From Wuchereria bancrofti (Eukaryota; Nematoda; Chromadorea; Rhabditida; Onchocercidae), in assembly GCA_005281725.1 (NCBI GenBank), contig SSBO01000012.1, positions 4,311,021 to 4,375,020 of the forward strand: DNA of 64,000 nucleotides. The letters are read 5' to 3'. The translations under genes were made by a program, and so were the position numbers. This document shows, piece by piece, positions 52,401 to 62,382 of the stretch. Position 1 is the stretch's first letter. Each line of letters starts with the position of its first letter. The notes beneath the pieces are model-generated. The model had not been told where the DNA came from. It ran no database searches and saw only the letters and a program-made list of their open reading frames with translations.

Positions 52401-53787
52401 GAAAATACGACCGACCTATTCATACCTCAACTAGTCACTAACAAAAAATTCAAATCGGGGCATCCTGTGTGGAACAGAAAGCATTTGCTATATTCTAAAG
52501 TTATAAACAAGACGTTGCATGAGCACCGGACAGCTCAACAGTCCTTCCAGAGGAAGATAAAGGATGAAGGAAAAAGTTTTTAGGAAAAACTGAATATCAT
52601 TTGTTGATCATCTACGACTTCGATTTCGGCCACTTCACTCTTATATCGAATAGCGTTTTTTCCGTCTTTTTCCGTCACATACAGAGATAATGGATATGGC
52701 TAATAAAATGCCTTACTAATATAAGGTTTCACAGAAAATGCAGCAAAATGAATGGCGAAGCTCTAAGAACATCTTCTGCACCTAAAAACGTTATTTTTTC
52801 GTTCCCAACAAGTTTTTTACTTCCAAAAACGTCATTGATTAATACCTACCGATCTGGAGCTTTTGGTAGTTGCTTCAGTGTTTCTAACACAAAAGGTCGA
52901 ATGCTAGGGACTCGGTACAGTTTGAAACTCTTCTCCAGCTGCTTTTCTAATAACTGCACTGACTCTACAGTTCTTGCCGCACCTAGATTTTTGATTTTTG
53001 CAAGCAGCAAGTCCGATATATTATTGGCTGCCTGGAAACATCCATTACGAAGGGAATGAAAAACGTATCGGTTACAAACATGCAAACCACTTTGCCACTT
53101 TCCAAATATAAAACAACTTACTTCTTCATGGAATTCTGTCCTGCGAATATTATGCAAATCGAGAAGTCGTAATGCAGGATTTAATGTCGGTAGCTGAAAA
53201 TAACTACCGTGAAGTGATGTCAATAACTTCAGAAAATGTGAATTCTTAAGAGTAATAAATTAGGTCGTAATAGCTAGCTCAAAGACAATTTCACAAGAAA
53301 TATGCAAATATATCGCAAATTATACGTTCACCTAACGAGAATACCGACAGCAAAATAATGATTGCTAAAACAAAAAAGTAGCGACAAACACACACATATG
53401 CGTACCATCTTTGTGAAAAATGGAATGAACTGTTAAAAAGAAAAGCACTTCATCAGTGTCGAACTGAGAATAGTAATTATTACCATAATTTTTAGCATCA
53501 GATGAAATGGATATATGGTAGAGAAATATTGACAAAGACAGTAATTATTCAAATTTTATGCATCCATAAGTTTTTGAAACGATAACTATTCTCACAATAA
53601 AGCCCTGCATTAGAATTATGCAAAATCTAACGAATACCTTAATACTATTTCGTTCCTGGAAATTTTTGATCGTTTCGATAGGATCCGCACATGTCATTAA
53701 CAAATGTCGCAGCCTTCTAGAACCATCGATATTCTGATTTTCCAGATCCGTTACCCATCGTTTCTCCGCGTCAAGAGATGACCCCAT
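49455..53787 (-). CDS. NELFB: negative elongation factor B (NELF-B/COBRA1)
   Basis: Subunit of the NELF complex that holds RNA polymerase II paused near promoters. Twelve exons join in phase to 614 residues (human 580): 53787-53638, 53193-53122, 53031-52850, 52220-51991, 51870-51709, 51624-51506, 51197-51052, 50986-50829, 50532-50333, 50259-50128, 49937-49833, 49643-49455. Collinear matches to human NELF-B run along the whole chain: LPTLNPALRLLDLHNIRRTE, VESVQLLEKQLEKSFKLYRV, DREFYDSCAVTVRQQIW, IYCSLRMELVMSAHDLNIES, DPCHDLAWCLDACVRDKHLD, VIGDLAMI, LPRELVPLQLLLR. The rest matches more weakly and the Ser/Thr-rich tail is divergent. The start (MGSSLDAEKRW) is the first ATG in frame. Divergent from the NFRKB-like gene. 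C. elegans is reported to lack NELF, which makes this notable. Confidence 0.93.
50993..51007. repeat. (TA)n microsatellite in NELF-B intron
   Basis: A short TA/AT dinucleotide run just beside the acceptor of the exon starting at 50986. Confidence 0.8.
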
Positions 53788-54245
53788 GGTCTTTTTGATT
53801 TTGAAAGTATATGACTAAAGCAAAATGAGTTTGAAGCAGTGAATATTAGATCATTTTAAAACCATGAGCAGTCATAGTGGAATAGAAGTATCTTTTAAAA
53901 ACCTTTCAAGCAGATTATTTGTTTTCACTTCCTGTAAAATAAAAGATATAACACAGTCTGTGCGATCAGAATCTACATTTCTACTGCAATTTAGTCTCAA
54001 AATAAACCTTCGTTATCCAACAAGTCTGAAACACACGATATCATCTTAAAGTGCCAATCAAATGTTTTAGTGGAAACCACCCATAATGTTTACAACAATC
54101 ACCAACCAGCCGCTGAATATTGTTATTAAGTGGGACGAAAAAGTGGGGGGACCTTTGTTGCTCGAGATGTGGTCGATCTCTCAGTGCGCGAAAGAGAAGC
54201 ATTTCAGTTCATTGTGTTGTTTTAGGTTTTCACTGTAAGTATAGG
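53788..54245. promoter_or_regulatory. bidirectional 5' region of NELF-B and NFRKB-like gene
   Basis: 459 bp separate the divergent start codons. A 61-codon open frame at 53864-54049 has no exon borders or homology and is not counted as a gene. No TATA-like element is evident at a convincing distance. A shared promoter is inferred from the arrangement only. Confidence 0.45.
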
Positions 54246-56750
54246 ATGTTGAGGACAGGGACCAACAATTACCCGACGTGTTCGGGGATGAATAGAGCAA
54301 ATGCATTACACCTACACTTCTCGCGGTTATGTCTTGGCGGTGAGATTGTTCAAGTACCGACCGTCATTGTAGAACAGGTTCGTTGTGCATTCATCCACAT
54401 ACCTCTACCTAGGTTAAATACCGAGTAAGTTCTGGTTACTCAAAATGACTTAAAGTGTTTCTAATTGTGTTATATTTATGCATGATTTAAAGTACGCTTT
54501 TTATTCAACATTCAATATATTCTTTCAGGAAACCGTATTCAGGGCTGTGATAACTAAACATGCATTTCGAAGTCTCGGTATCGACACGCAAAATTACCTG
54601 AAGGTTGTAATTCATAACTCTCGATCGTTCTTACCAGTGCACGCCTATACAGCATTTAATTATTTAGAAATAATTCGAGAACAATATTTCAGCGTTTCTT
54701 GCCCAAGTATGAAGGATCAAGTAAGGATGAAGAGCAAATTCTGGATATTGTGTTCACAGCAGATCCAAATTTGTATTTTGGAAACCCGCTGGGAAAACTA
54801 CATTCAAAAATTCGATGTAAGCTCAATTCGTTATTTCTTAATAAACATAATTTATGCAGCATGATTGAGGTATACATCTCTGTCTTCCTCGATTAAATTT
54901 GCTAGATAGATCAATTCTCTACTGTATATGCGTATTAATCTATTAAGTCTTAATTTTATGTTTCTACAATAAAGTGAAACTTTCTAGACATTTTTAGGTG
55001 GTTTTAGGTAGTGTATTAAGTCTTAATTTTATGTTTCTACAATAAAGTGAAACTTTCTAGACATTTTTAGGTGGTTGGTTTAATCCAGAAAGACCGTCAG
55101 ATCAAGTACAGCTACGTGACAATCGCAGGGTTTTGTATGACCATTACATACGCCATTATTATATGACTGTTTTGAAATCACTTCTCATTTCCAGAAATGT
55201 AAGTGTTTTTAGGCGCAGTTCAAGGTAAATTCGGTGTGATATGAGATTGGGAAGAGGAGATGAATTTAAGAAGTAACGGTTAGTATGGACGAAAATGTTC
55301 ATTTCTTATAACTAATTTGGCCGATTTCAAAACCATAATTATGGAATCATAATTATTTTCGATGTTGTATATGTTTTGTTCTGTAGTTTTGAATTTTAAG
55401 ATTTAGTCATGTTTCGCCTCAGAAAATTGTTGATTTGCCCACTTTGGCATGTGTTATATTATCGTTTCACTGTATACACAACAGTTTTAGAGGGAATTCG
55501 TTAAATATACTAATTCAAGTGTGTTTGAAGAACCCACAGCGAGGAGAGTGCTTACTCCGGGTTTTTTTCGTAAATCAAAAATATCAAAAAGAATTAAATG
55601 GCGTACTGCAGCTCGGCTGCGAGTGTAAGTTTCAAAATAAATTTATTTTTTAAGTGGTATAAACTTTTCAACTGATATTTGTTTAAGCATTTGATGTATA
55701 ATTCATACCCAGTTGTTTGTGATAGTCATATGCTGATGAACGATGTTCAGTTCTTATTTAATTGCAAAAATTCTGTTCATAATATAAATTTGCACGATGG
55801 TTATTCGTGTCCATTACTGATTATTTTGCATAAAATTGCAGAATATTAGACCGAGTGAGAGAGGAGGTTGGGGAAAAAGCAGGCTTCTCTTCGGATGAAG
55901 AAGGTAGGCTTCCGTGATATTATTTTGACTTTACGGTTAATGTTTTGAAATTGTACATATTGTTTTAATTTTTTAATCAAGGACTTTCCCATTGCACATT
56001 GTGGAAGGAAAAAAAAAAGTTTCATGTGGATGTGCACTACGGAATGCTAATTTTTCAACAGAGATCGAACTGTCAATAATGAATAAATTTGGTTTCACTA
56101 AAACCAAATGAACACTTTTAAATGCTTTATTCGTGAAAGTGCACTTAATTAAATATCTTCTTAATGTGGTTTCGTTTATATATTATTTAGCTTTCAGAAT
56201 TCGGTGATTTAAATAAGATTCCAGTGGCTCGTGCTGGGCAGAGCACTCTTTTTTGCCCTGATTTTGTTGGTAAATTTTGTAATTTGAGGAAGTTTTGTAC
56301 AGATTTAGTTTATTTTCTTGTGAAAATATAATTATTAATTTCATGTTCTATAATATTTAGAAAGTACTTTGTTTATTCTGTGTTCTATTTCTACCACTGA
56401 CTGAAACTTCATTGGAGGAGATGTTGAACATATGTTTGGAATGGTTGGTTTCCAAAATGCCTTCTTTCAGATTATGATCTGCATCAACCAATTTACATGG
56501 ATGATGTCAAACGGATGCTGAAAGATTATAAAAATCTAAAGGAACAGGAACCTGTATGTTACTTATAAAATTCAATTTTGCTGAACTAGTAGTTTTTAAT
56601 ACGTTTGTTTAGGACTCACCTTCTCTGGATATTTCGGACATTGGTATTGAAAACGTTTATGAAAGAGCCGGTGTGGCTTGCATTGCTGAAAGGAATTTGT
56701 CTGCTGAAGTTTCTGAGGCGATGAAAATGCCATTTAAATCAATAAAATAA
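54246..56750 (+). CDS. short NFRKB/INO80G-like DEUBAD protein
   Basis: NFRKB is a subunit of the INO80 chromatin remodeller; its N-terminal DEUBAD domain binds and inhibits the deubiquitinase UCHL5. Nine exons join in phase to 315 residues: 54246-54377, 54529-54603, 54693-54816, 55071-55198, 55491-55624, 55842-55903, 56198-56269, 56471-56553, 56613-56750. Matches follow the human N-terminus in order: LGGEIVQVP, YLKRFLPKYEGSSKDEEQ, FGNPLG, GWFNPERP, YDHYIRHYY...LLISR, WRTAARLRVILDRVREEVGE with SSDEE, and finally LDISDIGIENVYERAGVACI (human LTLNDIMTRVNAGRKGSLAAL). It stops there, whereas human NFRKB has about 1,300 residues, so the winged-helix and Ser/Thr/Pro-rich parts are absent. AATAAA overlaps the stop. 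The start is chosen as the first ATG in the open exon; an upstream exon is possible. Confidence 0.85.
54941..55076. repeat. perfect 63-bp direct repeat spanning a splice acceptor
   Basis: Copies 54941-55003 and 55014-55076 are identical, with a 73-bp period. Each ends with CATTTTTAGGTGGTT, that is, the intron 3 acceptor plus the first six bases of exon 4 of the NFRKB-like gene. Only the second copy leads into the reading frame. Confidence 0.95.
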
Positions 56751-57791
56751 ATTTGTCATGGTGAATTTGTATCAGTATAACTTGTGTGGATTTTAGATAT
56801 ATACCATGATAAAGTGCATTATTTTACCGTCTATGATGCCATATTTCTTTTAATAAATTTTGTTACCTAGTTAAAGTTGTGAGATTGATGTCTCAGCCAT
56901 TATACAACTTTCATTATATGCATAGCATAATGAATAAACCGATCAAATTACTTGTGTAGATAATTTTAAATGATGGCCATAACACCCAAGTTATCTAGAT
57001 TTCTTTGCTATTTTCATTTTAGGTAAAAGATGAAAGTTAGTAAAATGAGAATGGATTTTTGTCGGATATTCGCAGTTGATTTCCTGAGTTTATTGGGTTC
57101 TCTTACAAGCCAAGATTCAGGATCCTGGCGCAGGGTTTTCCTCGGAATCAGGTTTGGAGCGAGCTGAGATCCTGGATAACGTGATATTTAATCGACTGTA
57201 GGGAGCCGCGTCATCAATATTTTAGTGGTAACGAGACCGTTAAGTATAGTTGGTAATCAGGTAACGAGATTTGTCAGAAGATTTTTTATATTCATCTTCG
57301 GACTTTCCACTTCACTTAACGGAAAGGTTTCTTTCATTTTCTGCATTGTACTTTTAAAAGATGCATGTCAGTGTGATTTTCTACTTATTGGGATCGTTAA
57401 ATAATATCGCTTACTTAGTGCATGGCTGGGAAAATGCTGCTTGCCTTTTTTCGGCTCTTTTTTGCTGTTTGAAAATAATGTGTTCACAGCGTAAATGTTG
57501 AAATACTGCAAGTTCTTCTACAGAACTTTATCAATGAATTATAGATCTATTAAGTTAGCATAAGTTAGGGATGAAATGCAGTTTAAGTCGACTGTATAGT
57601 AATTTACAAATCTATGTGTGAATTGTTTGATTCCTTTGACTCGTCATTTTATGAAGGATTCACAGAAGTAAAGTAACAAGTTATTGGTTGCAGTTGATTC
57701 TCATTTGGAGTTGTAAATTTTGATAACCGATAAATAATGTAATAAAGTATGCGAAGTTTTCTGTGTTTTAGGTTTCACGATGTTTTCTTAG
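56751..57791. other. spacer between NFRKB-like gene and MGAT2
   Basis: AT-rich, no exon recognised. TTTTCTTAG ends directly at the MGAT2 ATG (57792), a likely spliced-leader acceptor. Confidence 0.5.
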
Positions 57792-58955
57792 ATGATCCGT
57801 CACAGATTGCGTTGTTTAAATGCAATCATCGTTATCTTATTTGTAAGTTTTATGTTTATTTTTGTTTTGAGATTATAGATTTATTTGTTTTGATTCACTA
57901 AAATAATGGATTATTAATATCAGCACAAATAACCGTAATAACTATATCAGGCGTAGCAATAATTAACCCTGCTCGCTTATGGTAGATATTACGTACGGTA
58001 AAATACTATATGATGGTAACAATAGCTAGATTTGGGAAAGAACAATCGAGAAAACCTGGGACCAAAATTTGGGTGTCACAAGCCGCATTTAATTGCAGTA
58101 ATAAGAATTTCTGAAGCTTTTTTTTCGACAGTTCCCATTTACTTTCCTTTCTCTTATTTTTTCTTGACTCTGAACTACCAGTGGCAGTAAGTATACAGAT
58201 ACATTTCTCGTTATATAGTGAATATTTTAACTGCCGTATAGTCGTAATGGTAATTTTGTTATAAACTCACCAGGTGATGTCACCATGATGTTCTTGATAT
58301 AGTGTATTTCCGTACATTTGGTTAATTATACCATTTTTCCACGTACAGCTGATATAGAAAACCTTTTTCTAGGTAGGGTTTTTTATGATCTATTTACAAA
58401 CCCCATATCTAAGTGCTAGTGAAAACTTTGAACGTTCACGATACGATGCTCCAAAAAAAGAATCAGTCTCTGAACAAGATGATGTAAGTTTTTCTGCAAA
58501 ACATTTCATATATTTGGTTCTATATTTAGATTAAATTAGAGAATTTAATTGGGTGAAACACCAGATTCTTATTAGTGAAAGGACCATTTGTGTTTTGCGT
58601 CTTCTTGACCAATTTAACTGCTTATTAGGTGGTGCAACTGAATGGTACCGATTATGTCCAGAATTAATTTCACATGCAGGACTCTGTTTTTAACAAGCAT
58701 AAATTTACGAAACAATTTTTTTTTTTAAGATGTTTTGTCTTGTTGCAGCGGAAATTTGAATTGGGATGGACGTTTCGAACTACACCGTTACCTTTAAGCA
58801 AAGAAGAAATTATCCGTTCTATTGAGTTTCTTAACGCAAACTATGAGATTCTGAATACGGATAAGTATATTCAATTGCAAAGTATAGAAATTGTACTGGT
58901 TGTTCAAGTAAGTTCCTTTAAAATTCCATTTATGTTAAAATATAATTTACGATGC

Positions 58956-58989
<34 letters not shown>

Positions 58990-61030
58990 TTACTGTAAAA
59001 TACAGTTTAAAAAACTGCTGGAATTTTGCTATGATTACATGGTCTTTCCCTGGAGAATGCTTTTTCAAATACAGTTATGTGACAAATACTACGGGGAACT
59101 TTTGCAGGTCCATAATCGTATCGAATATTTGAAAGAGTTGATTGCTACCCTCAAAGATGCCCGTTATATTGAAACTACATTGCTAATTTTTAGTCATGAT
59201 TATTCGTCTGCCCTTATAAACAAACTGATTACAGGGATAGATTTCTGTTTAGTATGTTATTTACTGCAAAATTCAACTGGAATAATTACAGGAAAAAATA
59301 TATTTTTATCAGTTATAACTCAAACTTCGGAATTGAGAAAGTTCATGTTAGAGTCGATAAAATTAAAATTCTTAAATCATTAAAAGTTTTTAAATTAGCT
59401 AATAACTTCATTACCTGAAAGTCAATGGTATCTACAATGACTTTCTGTTTCAGGTTATGCAAATATTCTATCCATACAGTATTCAACTGTTTCCAGATGT
59501 TTTCCCTGGGCGAGATCCATTGGATTGTCCAGAAAAGGCGAATAAGCAAGAGTAAATTTGATCTACTTTTGTATCGAATGATTTTTTAGGTTAAAATTTT
59601 TCTGAGAAATTTTATGGTTTCCGTGTATCTTTAGAGCAGCTTTTCTGAAATGTAATAATTGGAAAAATCCTGATAAATATGGACATTTTCGTGTTGCAAG
59701 GTTAACACAAATCAAACATCATTGGTGGTGGAAGGTTTGTTTTATTCTGGATTTTCTTTCTAATTATCTAATTGTTGTGGATTCATTTGGCAAAATGACT
59801 GTAATAAACTTTGCTGACTTTGCGTTCACAATTTTTTTTTTCCAAATGAAGAATTAAAAAACAGCGGTATATGGACTATTTCTTTGTTATCTACGTAATT
59901 CTCTTCGAAAATAAATTTTCGATAACAGATGAATTACATATTCGACGGGATATTGAAGCAATATGCATTAACAAAGGCATGGGTAATATTACTGGAGGAA
60001 GACCATTATGTTTCACCAGATTTCTTACATGTTATGCGCCTGATTGTGGACAATAAATCGAAGTGAGTGATTTCGTATTTTTTAATTTGGAATATTGGCA
60101 ATTAACTACAAAATTTCGTGGGAGAGAATTCCAGTTATAAGTCTTAAGGCATCTGAATGACGATTTCAAGTTTTATGAACTTGATATGCAGGAAGTTTTT
60201 TACGTGCTGTTGATAATTGGATGAAATTTTTTTGCTTGCTTTTGTCGTGCTGTACTAAAAACAGCATTATCTACAGTGCTTTTTAGTTTCTGCGCGGAAT
60301 GTCAAGTGATAAGTCTTGGATTATATCTTAAGCAGTACAATAATTTTAAGACCAATTTGAATCGGCTAGGTATTCATCCATGGTTTAGTTCAAAACATAA
60401 TATGGGAATGGCTATCAATGCGGACACGTGGGAACTTATCAAAAATTGCACAGAAGTAAGTTTCTGTTTTGTTCTTTAATAAAGTGGAAATTTCTCTTTT
60501 GGCTTAAAATCTGTTATGTTTTTAGTTGTTCTGTAAGTACGATGACTACAATTGGGATTGGTCGCTATTACGCGTTAGCATGAAGTGCTTGCCTGCAAGA
60601 TTGAAAGTTATTGCTGTTAAATCTCCTCGTGTTATACATATTGGTGATTGTGGCATACATACTCATCGTTGCGCCGTCCATAATGCTGCTGCAATGGTTT
60701 GTTTATTCTTTGATTACAGATAGTTGTAAATTTTATGTCAAGATTAATGAACTTGGAAAGCTAAAAATGCCATGAAATTTTTAGGCTGCGGAACTTTTTA
60801 ATAGCTCGGCGGACTCGTTGTTTCCGAAAAAAATGATAGTGGCAGAGAATCTGAAGCGAACATTAAAACCTTCGAGAGAGAACGGTGGTTGGGGTGATAT
60901 ACGAGACCATGAACTATGTCTCAATAATTCACATGTACCTGATCTTTCTGTTTACGACTTTTATTTAAATAATCTGGCAGGCAACAATAATTATACGTAT
61001 ATCAGCTATCCTCTCATTTTTCCTGTCTAA
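57792..61030 (+). CDS. MGAT2: N-acetylglucosaminyltransferase II
   Basis: Golgi enzyme that adds beta-1,2-GlcNAc from UDP-GlcNAc to the alpha-1,6 arm of the N-glycan core, committing it to complex type. Ten exons join in phase to 460 residues (human 447): 57792-57842, 58373-58483, 58749-58907, 59108-59251, 59454-59551, 59635-59734, 59929-60062, 60287-60455, 60526-60696, 60785-61030. The type II anchor is LNAIIVILFVGFFMIYLQ. The catalytic part has LVVQVHNRIEYL, LLIFSHDYSS, VMQIFYPYSIQLFP, IKHHWWWK, the metal-binding LLEEDHYVSPDF, SKHNMGMAI, CKYDDYNWDWSL, HIGDCGIH and NGGWGDIRDHELC. A tail of about 35 residues beyond DHELC is longer than in mammals. The C. elegans orthologue is gly-20. A 32-T run lies in one intron. 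Confidence 0.97.
58957..58988. repeat. 32-base poly-T tract
   Basis: Uninterrupted run of 32 T in the MGAT2 intron between 58907 and 59108. Flanking open frames read through it as poly-Phe and are artefacts. Confidence 0.95.
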
Positions 61031-62382
61031 GACTCAAGGTAATGTTTTGTATGGGCACAAGTATCACTTCATATTTTATATCAACTTGCTTTGTACTTTT
61101 TTTTATAAAGTGTTAATTTGAATAATTTATACTCAGACAAGTTAAGTCAGTATGTTTATACAGTTTTCTAATATTGTACATAATTTTTCGCTTCATTTCA
61201 TATTTGTGTTGTTTTAAACAACGTTTTATTCGAATTTCTGAAATCTGACATTATATTTGAGTTGCACATGAATGTATATTGTCTTCATTATTTAGAGTAA
61301 GCTCTTTCCCTTGAGCCAGTATCATCTTCCATGTTCTTTTATTGAAATTTATTTAGAAGCATTCAGTGAAAAACATTTCCAACACAAGAACCTTTCAGGT
61401 GCAAAACTTCTGAACATATTTTGCAATATTGGCTAACGTGACATATACTTTTTTGTATTAGATGAACTAGGGAGACAACATATACGGAAGGTGTGTATCA
61501 TTTTTGTTACGTTGTCGTATCTTGTTTTAAATTTTAAATTCTGCAAAGAATTTTATGGCCGACTAAAATTTCAAAAACAGATCTTTCATTTCCTTTTTTT
61601 CTTAACTGCCGTGAAATATGCTTGCAGGAAAGTGGTCACTCGTTATATCATTCTAAATCTGCTATTTATGGAAAATTGAAGTTGGGCTATCTTTTTTGGA
61701 GAAACTGTCAAAACGGTATCAGTGTATCACTTACCAAATGTACACTTTTGCGAAGCGCGTGATTATTAAACAGCATTTTCATTTTCAATGTTTATTTTTT
61801 AAATGTATCACACTTTTTTATGTCTTGTTTCATATTTGGGCACACAGCTGCTTCTCTTTTGTCCTTCATTTGGTGGCTCAGTTTGTCACTACTCCTTCGA
61901 AAACTTTTTTTTTTTTTGAGGTGTGGTGGGATGGTGCAGCAGCTGTACTGATTTATGTTTTGTATATTTATAGCACATAGCGAGGAAACACATTTAATGT
62001 TATCATGAATAAGTAAGATCAGTGTATAATCTTGTCAGTTATTTATGTTGGTGAAACAACTTCAGTCTAGTTCTGAAGCACTTTAGAATTCAGTGCACTT
62101 AATAATTTCATAATATATTTGGTACGATGCATGTCCTATTAATTTAAAAACTTTTTGTGTTAGACATAGTTACATAGTTCAGCTTAGTTATGTGTTCTTG
62201 TACACTGTATGGTTAATTCTGTGATAAGTACAAATTGTACGTCTTTCTTTATAACATCGTCCTAAATTCATTTTGGTCACACCACCTCATATGGACAACC
62301 AATAACATTTTCTATGTTGCAGTGATTACTCGACCTTTCATCAACCGTTTTTTTATTTCTGAAAAACTGAAGCACCTGAAAT
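61031..62382. other. convergent spacer after MGAT2
   Basis: T-rich. F/Y/L-rich open frames at 61491-61679 and 61696-61980 have no exon-like borders or homology and are not supported. Confidence 0.5.

Noticed and set aside
53864..54049. Small gene between NELF-B and the NFRKB-like gene
   Set aside because: 61 codons without homology or splice signals in a promoter-sized gap.
54478..54864. 128-codon frame (MHDLKYAFYS...)
   Set aside because: Only 54529-54603 of it is coding in this frame; the NFRKB-like gene then splices out 54604-54692 and continues in another frame with clear homology.
58674..59383. Overlapping frames containing long poly-Phe
   Set aside because: They read through MGAT2 intron sequence including a 32-T homopolymer; the true exons are 58749-58907 and 59108-59251.
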